The notes under the pieces: generated by a model | The model's input: the letters and a program-made list of their open reading frames with translations, nothing else | Told to the model about the DNA's origin: nothing | The model's database searches: none | Source: UPXZ01 sp035402725 | GTDB taxonomy: Bacteria > Bacteroidota > Bacteroidia > Bacteroidales > Paludibacteraceae | Direction of reading: 5' to 3' | Length of the DNA stretch: 35,936 nt | Assembly (NCBI GenBank): GCA_035402725.1 | Contig: DAONDU010000003.1 | Span: 1-35,936, forward strand | Made by a program: the position numbers and the translations under genes | Shown here: positions 1 to 8,646 of the stretch, one piece after another | Numbering within the stretch: the first letter of the stretch is position 1 | How the letters are laid out: every line of letters begins with the position of its first letter

Positions 1-126
1 GAACTTTACAACATCAATGGAGCTTTGATCGAAAAGACAAATGTCACCGGAAGTTACTCACGTGAACTAAAACATGGAATTTATATTATTCGTATTAATG
101 GTGTGGCAACAAAATTTATAAAATAA
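1..126 (+). CDS. 3' end of a T9SS-secreted protein (C-terminal sorting domain only)
   Basis: Frame 1 is open from the window edge to a TAA at 124-126 and encodes 41 residues. They fit the last two thirds of a type A T9SS sorting domain: 'ELYNINGALIEK' matches the strand usually read as 'v.d..G..v', and 'LKHGIYIIRING' matches the 'l..GiYiv.i' strand, followed by a short basic end (TKFIK). Such domains take cargo across the outer membrane through the Por system and are then cleaved. The catalytic or binding part of the protein lies outside the window, so its function cannot be told. A strong terminator follows at 147-184. Confidence 0.8.
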   Translation, partial: ELYNINGALIEKTNVTGSYSRELKHGIYIIRINGVATKFIK

Positions 127-146
127 ATAAGAACAATTATTCAATT

Positions 147-184
147 AATAACCGCCCTGATAACCTCAGTGCGGTTATTTTTTT
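147..184 (+). terminator. Rho-independent terminator of the upstream gene
   Basis: The arms AATAACCGC (147-155) and GCGGTTATT (171-179) pair perfectly and are followed by a run of T. It lies 20 bases after the stop of the partial gene at 1-126. Confidence 0.85.
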
Positions 185-276
185 GCCCATTTGTTTTCCA
201 ATCAGTGAAAAGAGGCAAATAATCAGAGGACAAGCGAAAAAAATTGGCGTTTATTATAATCTGACCGATATAAAAC

Positions 277-313
277 AAGCCAACCACCCGGAATAGCTCC
301 GGGCGGTTGGCTT
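277..313 (-). terminator. Terminator at the end of the ten-gene minus-strand locus
   Basis: A long stem lies 22 bases past the amidase stop. AAGCCAACC (277-285) pairs with GGTTGGCTT (305-313), and CCCGG (287-291) pairs with CCGGG (299-303). On the minus strand it is followed by GTTTTATA, a modest U tract. It closes the 335-20409 gene run. Confidence 0.75.
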
Positions 314-334
314 ATATTTAAGGCATGCTACCGG

Positions 335-2767
335 TTATCGTCGGATAATAACCGGAATCGACAAGATACCTTCATTCAAATGCACTTTAACCACATATGT
401 ACCTGACCGAATATCGTCAACAGGCATTGATTTTTCAGCAGACTTACGGATTAGCTGACCGGATACACTATAAAGTTCCAGGAGCCTGACGGAAAGATTG
501 TCTTTAACTTCCACATACAGGATGTCACTGGCAGGATTGGGATAAACCTTCACATCTTTCACTTTCGGTGAGGAAACAAAGCTTAAAGGTTGGGTATATA
601 CCAGAACATTATCGATAAACAAATTTCCCGTATTTGACAGAGGAGCCGCTGTTTGTACAAGTTTTATTCCTGCAAACTGATAAACAGCCTGAGCGGGTAG
701 TGCCTGCAAAGGAACTTCAACATATTTCCAGAAACCGTAATGGATGCTGTCCGCGTGGATAAACCGCATATCGTTGCCGGAGGTAAACATCAGGTAAAGC
801 TCATTTCCCGACAAATCGCCATAGAGGTGCAGTCCCATCACCGAGTCTCGGTTCACATTTAATGTCGGTGTATTCAGTTTATAAACCACTTCACCTCCTG
901 TTTTATCGGAAAAAGTATATTTCAGGTTATAACTGTATGTATCGAACAAGCGGGTGGACGACGAACTTTGTACGGATGCCGAAGTTACGTTCCTGCCTTG
1001 TGTCTCGTCCACGCTGATTTTACCCGCGGTTTCGAAATTTTCAGCTACCGTTCTGTCGGTTACTCGTTCGTCCGATGCTGTGAACGGAATTTTCAGCGTA
1101 TCGGTCAGGTACACTCCATCGATGTCTGTAATGCCCTTTGCCAGCTTCACCACATACTCCTGTCCCGGTGTTAAGTCCTGCCCGACGATGAATGAAGTTG
1201 ATCCATAAGGAGTCTGTACGGTATTGTGACGCAAAGAACGAAGATTTTTAGTAATTTTCTTCCCGCTCTTATCATACACCTGTACACCATCTATCAATTC
1301 GGTTGTTTGCAGTTTTTTATCAAATACAAACGTAAATACCGGCCACTTGTAATCAACATGCGTTTCGTCCGGCATCGGATATGATGCCAACAGTTTCAGT
1401 TCATTACGGCTTCTTGTTCTGAACTGGAAAACAAAATCATTTTCCATATACAGGTTATCGGGATGTCTGACTGTCTTTGCCAGTCGCACAGTATATATTG
1501 TCGATTTATCCAGTGGCACACGGGGGATGAATTCCATCATGTAATTCGCGTCACGGAAAACGATATCTCCATCGATATGCGGAGTAATGCTGAATGCTTC
1601 GATAGCCGATGTTTTATCAACATCCCAGTTGAAACGCATCCAGATAGTCGAACCACTTGAAACACTATCAGTAAGTGTCACATTCGGCGAATACTCAACC
1701 ACTTGCGGAGGTGTATTCCTGATTTTATTCATCCGGACAGAGGCATAACTCGTTTTATTTGCTTCCACTGTTACCTGCGTGGTGTCGGGATGATATGCCG
1801 GATGTCGTGTTATCAGGCTGTATGTTCCCGCGGGAAGATTTTCAAAAGAGAAAACCCCGTTGTTCAAATTATCGGTTGTGCAAACCGAATCGCCCGGAAT
1901 AATAGTAACGGTTGCGCCATTTACCGGCAGGTAAAGATCTTTTGAATTTGCTAATTTGTAATAGGAAGCCTCATTTAACAAATACTTGTCTCTGACCGAA
2001 CCTGCAATATTACCGGTACTTAATGCAGCCGTCTTAAAGTATGTGGCAAATGATTTCAGAAAATGCCATGCCTCAAGTCGCTTATAGTCCATATTCATCA
2101 GACGGTAGGTTTCCGGAATATAATCATGCATAGATCCTTCGGAAATCACGCCCGGGACTGTAAGCCCCCTCAAGACCCCATACCCATCGGACCAGTTATC
2201 CATGGCAACACGTCCGAAAGTTTTGTCGCCCCGAACAGAATATGAGGAGCTCCAGGCGGTAATCTGATTTGAATAGAGGTTCTTAGCAATCTCTGTGCTT
2301 ATCGCCTTGCTGAGTTCAGAATAAGGTGTGGGCGTTGGATACACGTGCGTATCGCCTGCATCGACACCGGAATACAGCATCAGTACATGATTTGCCGAAC
2401 CGGCTCCGGCATTGCTATGAATGGAAAGCATAAAATCGGCATTATACTCGTTTGCCATCTGCACAATAGCTGACAGAGGCAAATCGTCGGATGTAGTATT
2501 CTTCGTTCTAGACATCATAGCATCAGCGTTGTGGGTCAGCAACATACTACGTAGTGTAAATCCTTTATCCAGATTTGATTTCGATTCCCAGAAACCATTT
2601 TGATCGCCGGAAGTAAATGGTGCAATCACTACATTACGGTCGTCCGAATCGTAACCGCCATGACCGGGATTGATAAATATCCGTACGCCTGACAAATCCT
2701 GACCCTGAGCAGGGTTAATAAACAGCAGTAATCCCGCTAAGATTATTATAAATTTCGATGCTTTCAT
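335..2767 (-). CDS. Secreted N-acetylmuramoyl-L-alanine amidase (Amidase_3) with Ig-like domains and T9SS tail
   Basis: 810 residues. This zinc amidase is expected to cut the bond between MurNAc and L-Ala of peptidoglycan. After a signal peptide (1-22, ending AQGQ), the Amidase_3 domain spans about 28-245. The family zinc ligands are visible as H36 (INPGHGG), E61 (FWES) and H117 (LSIHSN), and the catalytic glutamate as E210 (ISEGS). Next come a carboxypeptidase-regulatory-like beta-sandwich (about 255-345, 'VFSFENLPAGTYSL'), two Big_5/SbsA-like Ig domains (about 350-455 and 460-565), a further beta-rich domain (about 580-730) and a T9SS sorting domain (from 'VKVYPNPAS'). All key residues are present, so it should be active. 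Its ATG overlaps the stop of the upstream PD40 gene as TAATG, which suggests coupled translation. It is the last gene of the locus. Secretion to the cell surface rather than retention in the periplasm points to foreign or released wall material as substrate (inference). Confidence 0.9.
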   Translation of the reverse strand: MKASKFIIILAGLLLFINPAQGQDLSGVRIFINPGHGGYDSDDRNVVIAPFTSGDQNGFWESKSNLDKGFTLRSMLLTHNADAMMSRTKNTTSDDLPLSAIVQMANEYNADFMLSIHSNAGAGSANHVLMLYSGVDAGDTHVYPTPTPYSELSKAISTEIAKNLYSNQITAWSSSYSVRGDKTFGRVAMDNWSDGYGVLRGLTVPGVISEGSMHDYIPETYRLMNMDYKRLEAWHFLKSFATYFKTAALSTGNIAGSVRDKYLLNEASYYKLANSKDLYLPVNGATVTIIPGDSVCTTDNLNNGVFSFENLPAGTYSLITRHPAYHPDTTQVTVEANKTSYASVRMNKIRNTPPQVVEYSPNVTLTDSVSSGSTIWMRFNWDVDKTSAIEAFSITPHIDGDIVFRDANYMMEFIPRVPLDKSTIYTVRLAKTVRHPDNLYMENDFVFQFRTRSRNELKLLASYPMPDETHVDYKWPVFTFVFDKKLQTTELIDGVQVYDKSGKKITKNLRSLRHNTVQTPYGSTSFIVGQDLTPGQEYVVKLAKGITDIDGVYLTDTLKIPFTASDERVTDRTVAENFETAGKISVDETQGRNVTSASVQSSSSTRLFDTYSYNLKYTFSDKTGGEVVYKLNTPTLNVNRDSVMGLHLYGDLSGNELYLMFTSGNDMRFIHADSIHYGFWKYVEVPLQALPAQAVYQFAGIKLVQTAAPLSNTGNLFIDNVLVYTQPLSFVSSPKVKDVKVYPNPASDILYVEVKDNLSVRLLELYSVSGQLIRKSAEKSMPVDDIRSGTYVVKVHLNEGILSIPVIIRR

Positions 2768-3410
2768 TATTTCACAGGATTTACAGTTAGAATAAAAATA
2801 TCTCCTTCGTAGGTATTATATGCAATCTTTCCCGACACCGCGGATGCTGAGGGATACATGGCCATTTCATTATCATCGGTCAGGTATTGTTTCGTTTTTC
2901 CATCGGCAGNNNNNNNNNNNNNNNNNNNNNNNNNNNNNNNNNNNNNNNNNNNNNNNNNNNNNNNNNNNNNNNNNNNNNNNNNNNNNNNNNNNNNNNNNNN
3001 NNNNNNNNNGGCAAAGTTGATTTCAGATTACGGGTCGATTGAATAAGCACACTTCGTTGTTTATTTACCGGATTGTACCGTTGTACCGACTGATATTTCC
3101 GCCTATCCACAAAGCGTGTTTCACGATGCAGGATATTTCCTGTTTTGCTTTCAAACAACGGTTCGAAACCTGCGCCATCAGCATCGGATATCGGGGTTAG
3201 TTTATTATTTGTCAGATCATACAATTTCAGTCCTTTGTAATTTACATCTGTGTATAAAAGTTTATCCCCCTTTTCATTCAGCACGGGATAAAACACGGAT
3301 TTCTCAATCCCGACTTTTTCCTTTTTGGTTATTTTTACTAATTGTCCGGACATATTTGAATACGCCATCAGACAAACGAATAATAACATTACTGTTTGTT
3401 TGTTTTTCAT
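2767..3410 (-). CDS. PD40 beta-propeller protein interrupted by the assembly gap
   Basis: The gene starts at 3410 with a signal peptide (MKNKQTVMLLFVCLMAYSNM) and runs 133 codons into the N run. Reading straight through the 100 Ns gives a false stop at 2880. On the far side, a different frame (codons from 2907) is open and reads ADGKTKQYL, then MYPSASAVSGKIAYNT, then IFILTVNPVK, and stops at 2769-2767. That text is PD40/TolB-like ('YPS.S..G.kIaY.t'), like the N-terminal half ('YPVLNEKGDKLLYTDVN'), so both halves are one gene. The stop overlaps the amidase ATG. PD40 propellers bind peptides or glycans; here the role is unknown. The visible parts add up to 179 residues, short for a six-blade propeller, so the true gap is probably longer than 100 bases. 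The gene starts 2 bases after the stop of the upstream NAGPA gene. Confidence 0.75.
2910..3009. other. Assembly gap (100 Ns)
   Basis: Exactly 100 N bases, the usual placeholder for a scaffold gap of unknown size. To keep one open frame across it, the missing length must be 2 modulo 3; 100 is 1 modulo 3, so the gap cannot be exactly 100 bases unless the gene is broken. Confidence 0.98.
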
Positions 3411-3412
3411 GT

Positions 3413-5920
3413 TTATTTAAGTAAAATTTTTACAGATTCGGTTTCTTGCTTACGGATGACATTCACCAAGTACATTCCTTTATTCAGTCCGTCCAGAGGT
3501 AGTTTTACCTCACCGGATTGCATATTGGTCAGCTTCTTTGATCTTAAAATCTGCCCATTCTGCCCGACAACATCTATTCTTACATCTTCAGGTCTATCCA
3601 GCTTCAGATAAATGTAGGAAATTCCATCTTTTGCCGGATTCGGATACACCTTAAACATATTCATTTTTACGGGTGCAGTATATGATATTACAAAATCCTT
3701 AAATGACAATGAAACTTCTTTCACTGCCAGAGAATAGGATTTCTGCGCAGTCATACCGGCGGCGTCAATATAAAAATTCACATTATCAAATTTGACAGGA
3801 TATATCGCCCGGTTGTTTACATCCATTAACTGATCCACCGGTATATTCAGTGAAATGTCTTTATTCTGTTCAAGCGCAGTGAAATCACGTGACACAAGTT
3901 TAATATCGTTATTTGCCTGTAACGATACTATTGCCTTTGTCAGCGCAATATCGCCAATATTAATAACCAGTTTTACGGTATCGGGTAAACCATAAAGTGT
4001 ACTTTTATTAGTAAGTTTGATAGACGGAGCTCTCCCGGCTGCATATACAAAATTAACTACCGAACCGGTTTTCCAACCCTGTGGAAGACTTTCTGTATTC
4101 CATTGAGCATTCAGGAAGGTCGAAGCTGTCATAGCCCAGTCAGCGGTATGAATGCTGTCGGCTATCATGGATGGTGCAGCCGGTATCTCAACTCTGACAA
4201 GCAGTGTATCCTTAAACTCACCCAGGCTTCCGTAAACAAAGGTTTTTCCATTTTTCAATCCCTTTAATATGCCATTACGAACCTCACATATCGCGGGATC
4301 TTTCACTTCCCAGCTCAGGAACTCCGGTGAAACTGACATCAAAGTACCTGTTGAATTACTAATAACCTCTATCGGATAATCATTTCTTGTATCCATCAAA
4401 ATCGAATCGCATTTCAAACTGACCTGGCCACTGACTACTTCTATCGGTTTGGTAGCTGTGACACCATTAAATGATGCTATCAGACTACCTGTCCCGGGAT
4501 TACCCGAAGCAACTAAAGTCTTGTTTTGAGAAATTGTTCCAATTTCCGGGGAGCAGGACAAAGTAAATCCCGTCACATTTTTATTGACAAGTACGCCAAA
4601 ACGGTTATAGCCTAAAACTACAGGTGTAAATGACGAATATGAAGGTATCCGGATTTGATGATTCGCGAACTCAATCCTGGTTATCACATTATCTTCCTGA
4701 GCATTATGAAACAAGAACCACCCATTTGCAACCGGACGTTCTTTTCCATCCGAAGGATTGTTAACTATCTGTCCATCGAGCATCATTTGTGCAGAACCTC
4801 CCCCATCCATCGATGTCGCATGCTGTGCCCCAGAGGCTTTCAGAATGCCACACATCGTTTCCGTACTGGCTCCTGCTGATTTTCCACCTTTGTCAATAAC
4901 GATAAGATAGAGAGTTTTCCCGTCCTGTGAACTTCCGATTCCAGTTCGGGGGTAAAGCTGCGTATTATAAGCTTCGTTATAGTTTCTGTTAGTAAGTGTT
5001 CCATCTTTCATTACCAGGGCATTGCCTGTTACCATCTGAGCAACTGACGGAAATTGATTATCGGTCATGGTCTTTACCGCCATATTCACAAACAGCTTAT
5101 CGCCTGCCGACAGGTTATTCAGGAAAGTTCTTGCAGTTCCGTTGCCTGACAAAACGGTTTCACCTTCCATCAGACTATTGCCTCCTTTGTTTGAAACAAT
5201 ACGGGTTACCACACATTCAACATCACTGTTTACTTCCCATTTCTTCCCTGTCACCGGTTTAATGAAGACTTCTATTCCGTCATCGTCGGTTTGTGTTACC
5301 TTTGACCCTAAAAAGTTGTTGAAAAGTACCAACTCATTGATATTTCTTAACCTGTTAATCTGCGAAACAGGATACTCACCTTTACCCGGAATTTTTACAG
5401 TTCCGACAAAACTAATATCGTCTATCCATGCTTTCTTATCAGAATCGATCATAGCAAAACCGATACTACCATGTCCACGATTCCAGTTATTGGGGTCAGT
5501 TATCATTTCACCGTTAAAGGCACTTCCACTGTGTGGAACTCCCAGAAGTGCATCCGGTTGTCCCTGACCCGAGACTATCCAGAAGTTTCCGTTTACACCC
5601 GCAATTGTGCGATGCTGTTCCCTGTCAAGCCGGCTATAAGCAGATGACATAGCTTCAGTCTTTCCTACCTGATTTTGTGCCTGAAAAGTTTCGACCTGAT
5701 TATACGGATTTGTTAAGTCAACAACCAGCATATAGCCGGAAAGCGGATAATCCGGTAATACGAATTTTGTGTATTGAATTCCCGGACCAACAGATTTATG
5801 TTCAAGCGTGTCAATATTCTTCGAAACTCCTAAAATTTCAATTTTTCCGGCACTCAAATTAATGCTATTAATCAGGAAAACTGAAACTAACAATATGATA
5901 TGTAATCGGAGGCTTTTCAT
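3413..5920 (-). CDS. Phosphodiester glycosidase (NAGPA/DUF2233) with T9SS tail, second copy
   Basis: 835 residues with a signal peptide (MKSLRLHIILLVSVFLINSINLSAG). The NAGPA domain, about residues 45-405, shows the family landmarks: GVNGNFW, the arginine of RTGIGSSQDGKTL, DGGGSAQM (D372) and PVANGWFLF. Family members, such as the human mannose-6-phosphate uncovering enzyme, remove a sugar such as GlcNAc-1-phosphate from a phosphodiester. Two Ig-like or beta-sandwich regions follow (about 410-575 and 580-740), then a T9SS domain from 'FKVYPNPAK'. It is a clear full-length paralog of the gene directly upstream (stop to start 3 bases apart), matching in every domain including the C-terminal sandwich ('LPDT.KL..N.GDIALTK'). 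The likely substrate is a sugar-phosphate diester on a secreted or wall glycan (inference). The next gene starts 2 bases after its stop. Confidence 0.85.
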   Translation of the reverse strand: MKSLRLHIILLVSVFLINSINLSAGKIEILGVSKNIDTLEHKSVGPGIQYTKFVLPDYPLSGYMLVVDLTNPYNQVETFQAQNQVGKTEAMSSAYSRLDREQHRTIAGVNGNFWIVSGQGQPDALLGVPHSGSAFNGEMITDPNNWNRGHGSIGFAMIDSDKKAWIDDISFVGTVKIPGKGEYPVSQINRLRNINELVLFNNFLGSKVTQTDDDGIEVFIKPVTGKKWEVNSDVECVVTRIVSNKGGNSLMEGETVLSGNGTARTFLNNLSAGDKLFVNMAVKTMTDNQFPSVAQMVTGNALVMKDGTLTNRNYNEAYNTQLYPRTGIGSSQDGKTLYLIVIDKGGKSAGASTETMCGILKASGAQHATSMDGGGSAQMMLDGQIVNNPSDGKERPVANGWFLFHNAQEDNVITRIEFANHQIRIPSYSSFTPVVLGYNRFGVLVNKNVTGFTLSCSPEIGTISQNKTLVASGNPGTGSLIASFNGVTATKPIEVVSGQVSLKCDSILMDTRNDYPIEVISNSTGTLMSVSPEFLSWEVKDPAICEVRNGILKGLKNGKTFVYGSLGEFKDTLLVRVEIPAAPSMIADSIHTADWAMTASTFLNAQWNTESLPQGWKTGSVVNFVYAAGRAPSIKLTNKSTLYGLPDTVKLVINIGDIALTKAIVSLQANNDIKLVSRDFTALEQNKDISLNIPVDQLMDVNNRAIYPVKFDNVNFYIDAAGMTAQKSYSLAVKEVSLSFKDFVISYTAPVKMNMFKVYPNPAKDGISYIYLKLDRPEDVRIDVVGQNGQILRSKKLTNMQSGEVKLPLDGLNKGMYLVNVIRKQETESVKILLK

Positions 5921-5923
5921 TTT

Positions 5924-8368
5924 CTATTTTTGTATCATTAATTTCACGGATGCCGATTTTCCACTTTGTTCCAGTTGAAGGAAGTAAGTTCCTGAAGGAA
6001 TGCCGGACACAGGGAGTGAGGCATTTCCATTAAAATCTGCTTCTAATTTTTGTGACATCATCAAGCGACCGGAGGCATCGAACATTTGAACATTAATGGC
6101 ACCTTCGTCTGGTTTTATTAATTTGATATTAAGCATATTTCCTTTTAGCGGATTTGGATAAACCTGAAATATATCCATTTTTTCAGGCGAGGTGTACGAT
6201 ACCGTATATCCTTTATAACACAAAACGATATCTTTTACAGCTAAAGTATATGCCTGATTTACTGTCTGAACTCCAAGATAAAAGTTTACATTTTCAAACC
6301 ATACCGGGAATGCAGCAATATCTGCCACATTGAAAAACAAACTCATTGGGAACGAGATTTCCGTATCGGCATTATTTTGAACAGAAGTGAACTCTTTTGA
6401 AACATTTTGTGCTGAATTATTTGCGCGTAATGTGAATACTACTTTAGTTAAAGCAATATCACCAACATTTAATCTTAATTTAAACGTATCCGGCAAACTG
6501 TAAAGCAGATTCTTATTAAGGAGTTTTATGTAGGGAGCACGTGTTGTCACGTAAGTGTAGTTAACAGCTGCTCCGTGATCCCAACCGACAGGTAGATTAG
6601 TAGTACATAGAGTAGCATTTAATGCTGATGAAGCTTCCAATTTCCAGCGATCAGGAATGAATTTATCGAAAATAATTCGTCCGGATTCGGGTATTTCTAC
6701 TTTTACATTTATTGTGTCGCTAAATGAGCCTAAATTTCCAATCACCATCGTTGTCCCGTTTTTCAGCCCTTTCAAAACGCCATTCGTTACTGAACAAATT
6801 GAAGGATCTTTGACTATCCATGTTAGCGAAGCCGGGTAAACCGTCATAGTATTTATTCCAATCGTACTTTGAACTTCAACAGGATATTCAAACCGGCTAT
6901 CTATCAGAACCGAATCTAAACGCATAAAGATTTCAGCATCCTGAACTATGTGAATGTTGGCTGTAGTCGTTATATTTCCATTGTATGTGGCATTTAATAC
7001 TCCATCTATACCTCCCGATGCTACAAACTGTCCCTGTCCGTTTATATATCCTAACTCAGGCGAACAATTTAATACCACTCCCTGAACATCTTTATTAATC
7101 AGCATTCCATATTGATTGTATCCTAAATATTTTGGACGTAAAACACCATATTGTGGCAAGCGAATAGTGGTTTCGTATGGACGTATTTCAGTAATTGTAT
7201 TGTCAGTGGGAGCAGTTGATACAACAAATACTCCATTCGCGACTGCCCGTTCGGAGCCATCACTCGTTTTATTCATAGGTCCGAAATTTTTCACAAATAA
7301 GCAGCTTGAACCGCCTCCGTCTAAATTAATTGCATCATATGCACCTGCTGACAGCATAATTTCCGCTAATTCTTTCGTGTTTACACCAACTGAAATGCCT
7401 CTTCCATCGACAACACATTGAATAACCGTTTTTTTATCTTGTGAATATCCGAAAGCAGTTCTGGGATGTAATTCATTCCATATTTGATCTGTAGTTGGTA
7501 TTCCGTTGCGAAGCATCATCGTACGATGATCGCCTCCAACAACTTCAGAATAAGGATTTGCCACTCCATTAATATTTACGTTTTGAGTAATAGCCACTTC
7601 ATCTCCGACTGAAAATGAATTCAAATAGGTGGCGGCAGTTCCATGTCCCGAAAGTACAGCATATCCTGCGGGGATCTGCATGTTTCCTTTATTTTGTTCT
7701 ATCTTTATGACATTTACCTTAACCGTTTTATTCACACCCCAGGTTTCTCCTTGCTGCAGTTGTACCAACACTTCAGTTCCGAAAGCATTGGTATGTGTAT
7801 ATTTACCATTTAGCTGATTATACAGAACAAGTTCATTTGTAGATCTTACGTGGTTTGCATGACTTATAGAGAGATATGCTCCTTTGCAAGTTACTCTTCC
7901 GGTTAAAGTGAGTGTGCCGATATAAGGAACTTTATTACTGTCGAAAGACATCACAGGTGTACTGATAGGTCCTGTACCAACTTCCCCTTCAAACATACTT
8001 GCACCTGTAGGCATACCATTATAAGTTGATCCGGTATCATAGAAGTCACCATTCGTTCCGGCAAAATAAACAGCTCCTTCTTTTGACTTTCTGGTAGCTG
8101 TAGTTGTGGGTCTTTCAGTCCCGTAAATGGAATCTCTGCCTAAAGCTGTACGATAAGTAATATAGGGATTATTGAGGTCAACTTTCAGGAAAAATATGTT
8201 TAATCTCTTGTAACCACGAAGTTCAACCGCTGTATAATAACTTCCGGGTCCAACTTTAAAGTTTGCAACAGTATCAATGGTGTATGATTTTCCATCTATG
8301 ACGATATTGCCGGCAAAGACACCGGATAAAATGAACAGAAATAGAAATGACGTGTATAACTTTCTCAT
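5924..8368 (-). CDS. Phosphodiester glycosidase (NAGPA/DUF2233) with T9SS tail, first copy
   Basis: 814 residues, signal peptide ending about SGVFAG. The NAGPA domain lies at about 40-390 with GTNGDFYDTG, RTAFGYSQDKKT, LDGGGSSC (D350) and VANGVFVV. These are the conserved sites of the uncovering-enzyme family. The DGGGS acidic loop and the ANG motif are intact, so activity is expected. It then has Ig-like folds (about 395-560), a second sandwich (about 575-720) and a T9SS sorting domain beginning 'FQVYPNPLK'. It is the first gene after a 278-base spacer with three hairpins, so it may be expressed at a level different from the genes upstream. Two copies side by side suggest either tandem duplication with split specificity (two linkages or two sugars) or dosage. 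The sugar and the phosphate acceptor cannot be read from the sequence. Confidence 0.85.
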   Translation of the reverse strand: MRKLYTSFLFLFILSGVFAGNIVIDGKSYTIDTVANFKVGPGSYYTAVELRGYKRLNIFFLKVDLNNPYITYRTALGRDSIYGTERPTTTATRKSKEGAVYFAGTNGDFYDTGSTYNGMPTGASMFEGEVGTGPISTPVMSFDSNKVPYIGTLTLTGRVTCKGAYLSISHANHVRSTNELVLYNQLNGKYTHTNAFGTEVLVQLQQGETWGVNKTVKVNVIKIEQNKGNMQIPAGYAVLSGHGTAATYLNSFSVGDEVAITQNVNINGVANPYSEVVGGDHRTMMLRNGIPTTDQIWNELHPRTAFGYSQDKKTVIQCVVDGRGISVGVNTKELAEIMLSAGAYDAINLDGGGSSCLFVKNFGPMNKTSDGSERAVANGVFVVSTAPTDNTITEIRPYETTIRLPQYGVLRPKYLGYNQYGMLINKDVQGVVLNCSPELGYINGQGQFVASGGIDGVLNATYNGNITTTANIHIVQDAEIFMRLDSVLIDSRFEYPVEVQSTIGINTMTVYPASLTWIVKDPSICSVTNGVLKGLKNGTTMVIGNLGSFSDTINVKVEIPESGRIIFDKFIPDRWKLEASSALNATLCTTNLPVGWDHGAAVNYTYVTTRAPYIKLLNKNLLYSLPDTFKLRLNVGDIALTKVVFTLRANNSAQNVSKEFTSVQNNADTEISFPMSLFFNVADIAAFPVWFENVNFYLGVQTVNQAYTLAVKDIVLCYKGYTVSYTSPEKMDIFQVYPNPLKGNMLNIKLIKPDEGAINVQMFDASGRLMMSQKLEADFNGNASLPVSGIPSGTYFLQLEQSGKSASVKLMIQK

Positions 8369-8466
8369 AGATAAACTAGATTTTTTGAGTGATAGAACTC
8401 TTAATGAATTAATTGATATTATTTTTTGGTGTAAATCAACCCCGAAGCTCGTCGCCGGTGTTTCTA

Positions 8467-8516
8467 TTAATCATATGAGGAAACAGACTGACGATTATGT
8501 TTCCTTTTTTGATTAA
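8467..8516. repeat. Two-tier hairpin in the spacer before the NAGPA genes
   Basis: TTAATCA (8467-8473) pairs with TGATTAA (8510-8516), and inside it AGGAAACA (8478-8485) pairs with TGTTTCCT (8498-8505). Both stems are perfect and a 4/4 internal loop separates them. No U tract follows on the minus strand, so RNA processing or stability is likelier than simple termination. Confidence 0.6.
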
Positions 8517-8561
8517 GGGGGATCTCCAAAAGGGGAAAAAATGAAATGAAAGGAATATTCA

Positions 8562-8581
8562 GATGGTATCTTAATACCATC
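8562..8581. repeat. Small perfect hairpin GATGGTAT / ATACCATC
   Basis: The 8-base arms at 8562-8569 and 8574-8581 enclose a four-base loop (CTTA on the plus strand). It is the middle of three hairpins between 8467 and 8634. It could be an RNA stem or a protein-binding palindrome. Confidence 0.5.
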
Positions 8582-8597
8582 GTTCATTAATGAAAAT

Positions 8598-8634
8598 ATA
8601 GCATAGAGACGGCAGATAGCCTTCTCTATGCTAT
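8598..8634 (-). terminator. Intra-locus terminator or attenuator after the DUF4623-like gene
   Basis: ATAGCATAGAGA (8598-8609) and TCTCTATGCTAT (8623-8634) form a perfect 12-base stem 12 bases past the stop at 8647. On the minus strand it is followed by ATTTTCATT, a weak U tract. It may end part of the transcripts so that the four downstream genes are made at a lower level, or it may protect the 3' end of an upstream mRNA. The rest of the spacer (8369-8466) has no convincing TAnnTTTG promoter. Confidence 0.55.
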
Positions 8635-8646
8635 TGGAAGTTTTAG

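Noticed and set aside
2880..2909. Stop codon at 2880 read through the N run as the end of the PD40 protein
   Set aside because: The tail it gives (LPMEKRNNT) has no family likeness, while the neighbouring frame continues the PD40 pattern and ends in the TAATG overlap.
8277..8516. 79-codon open frame on the plus strand across the NAGPA start and the hairpin spacer
   Set aside because: It runs antisense through the signal-peptide region and through the hairpins, with no homology or promoter.
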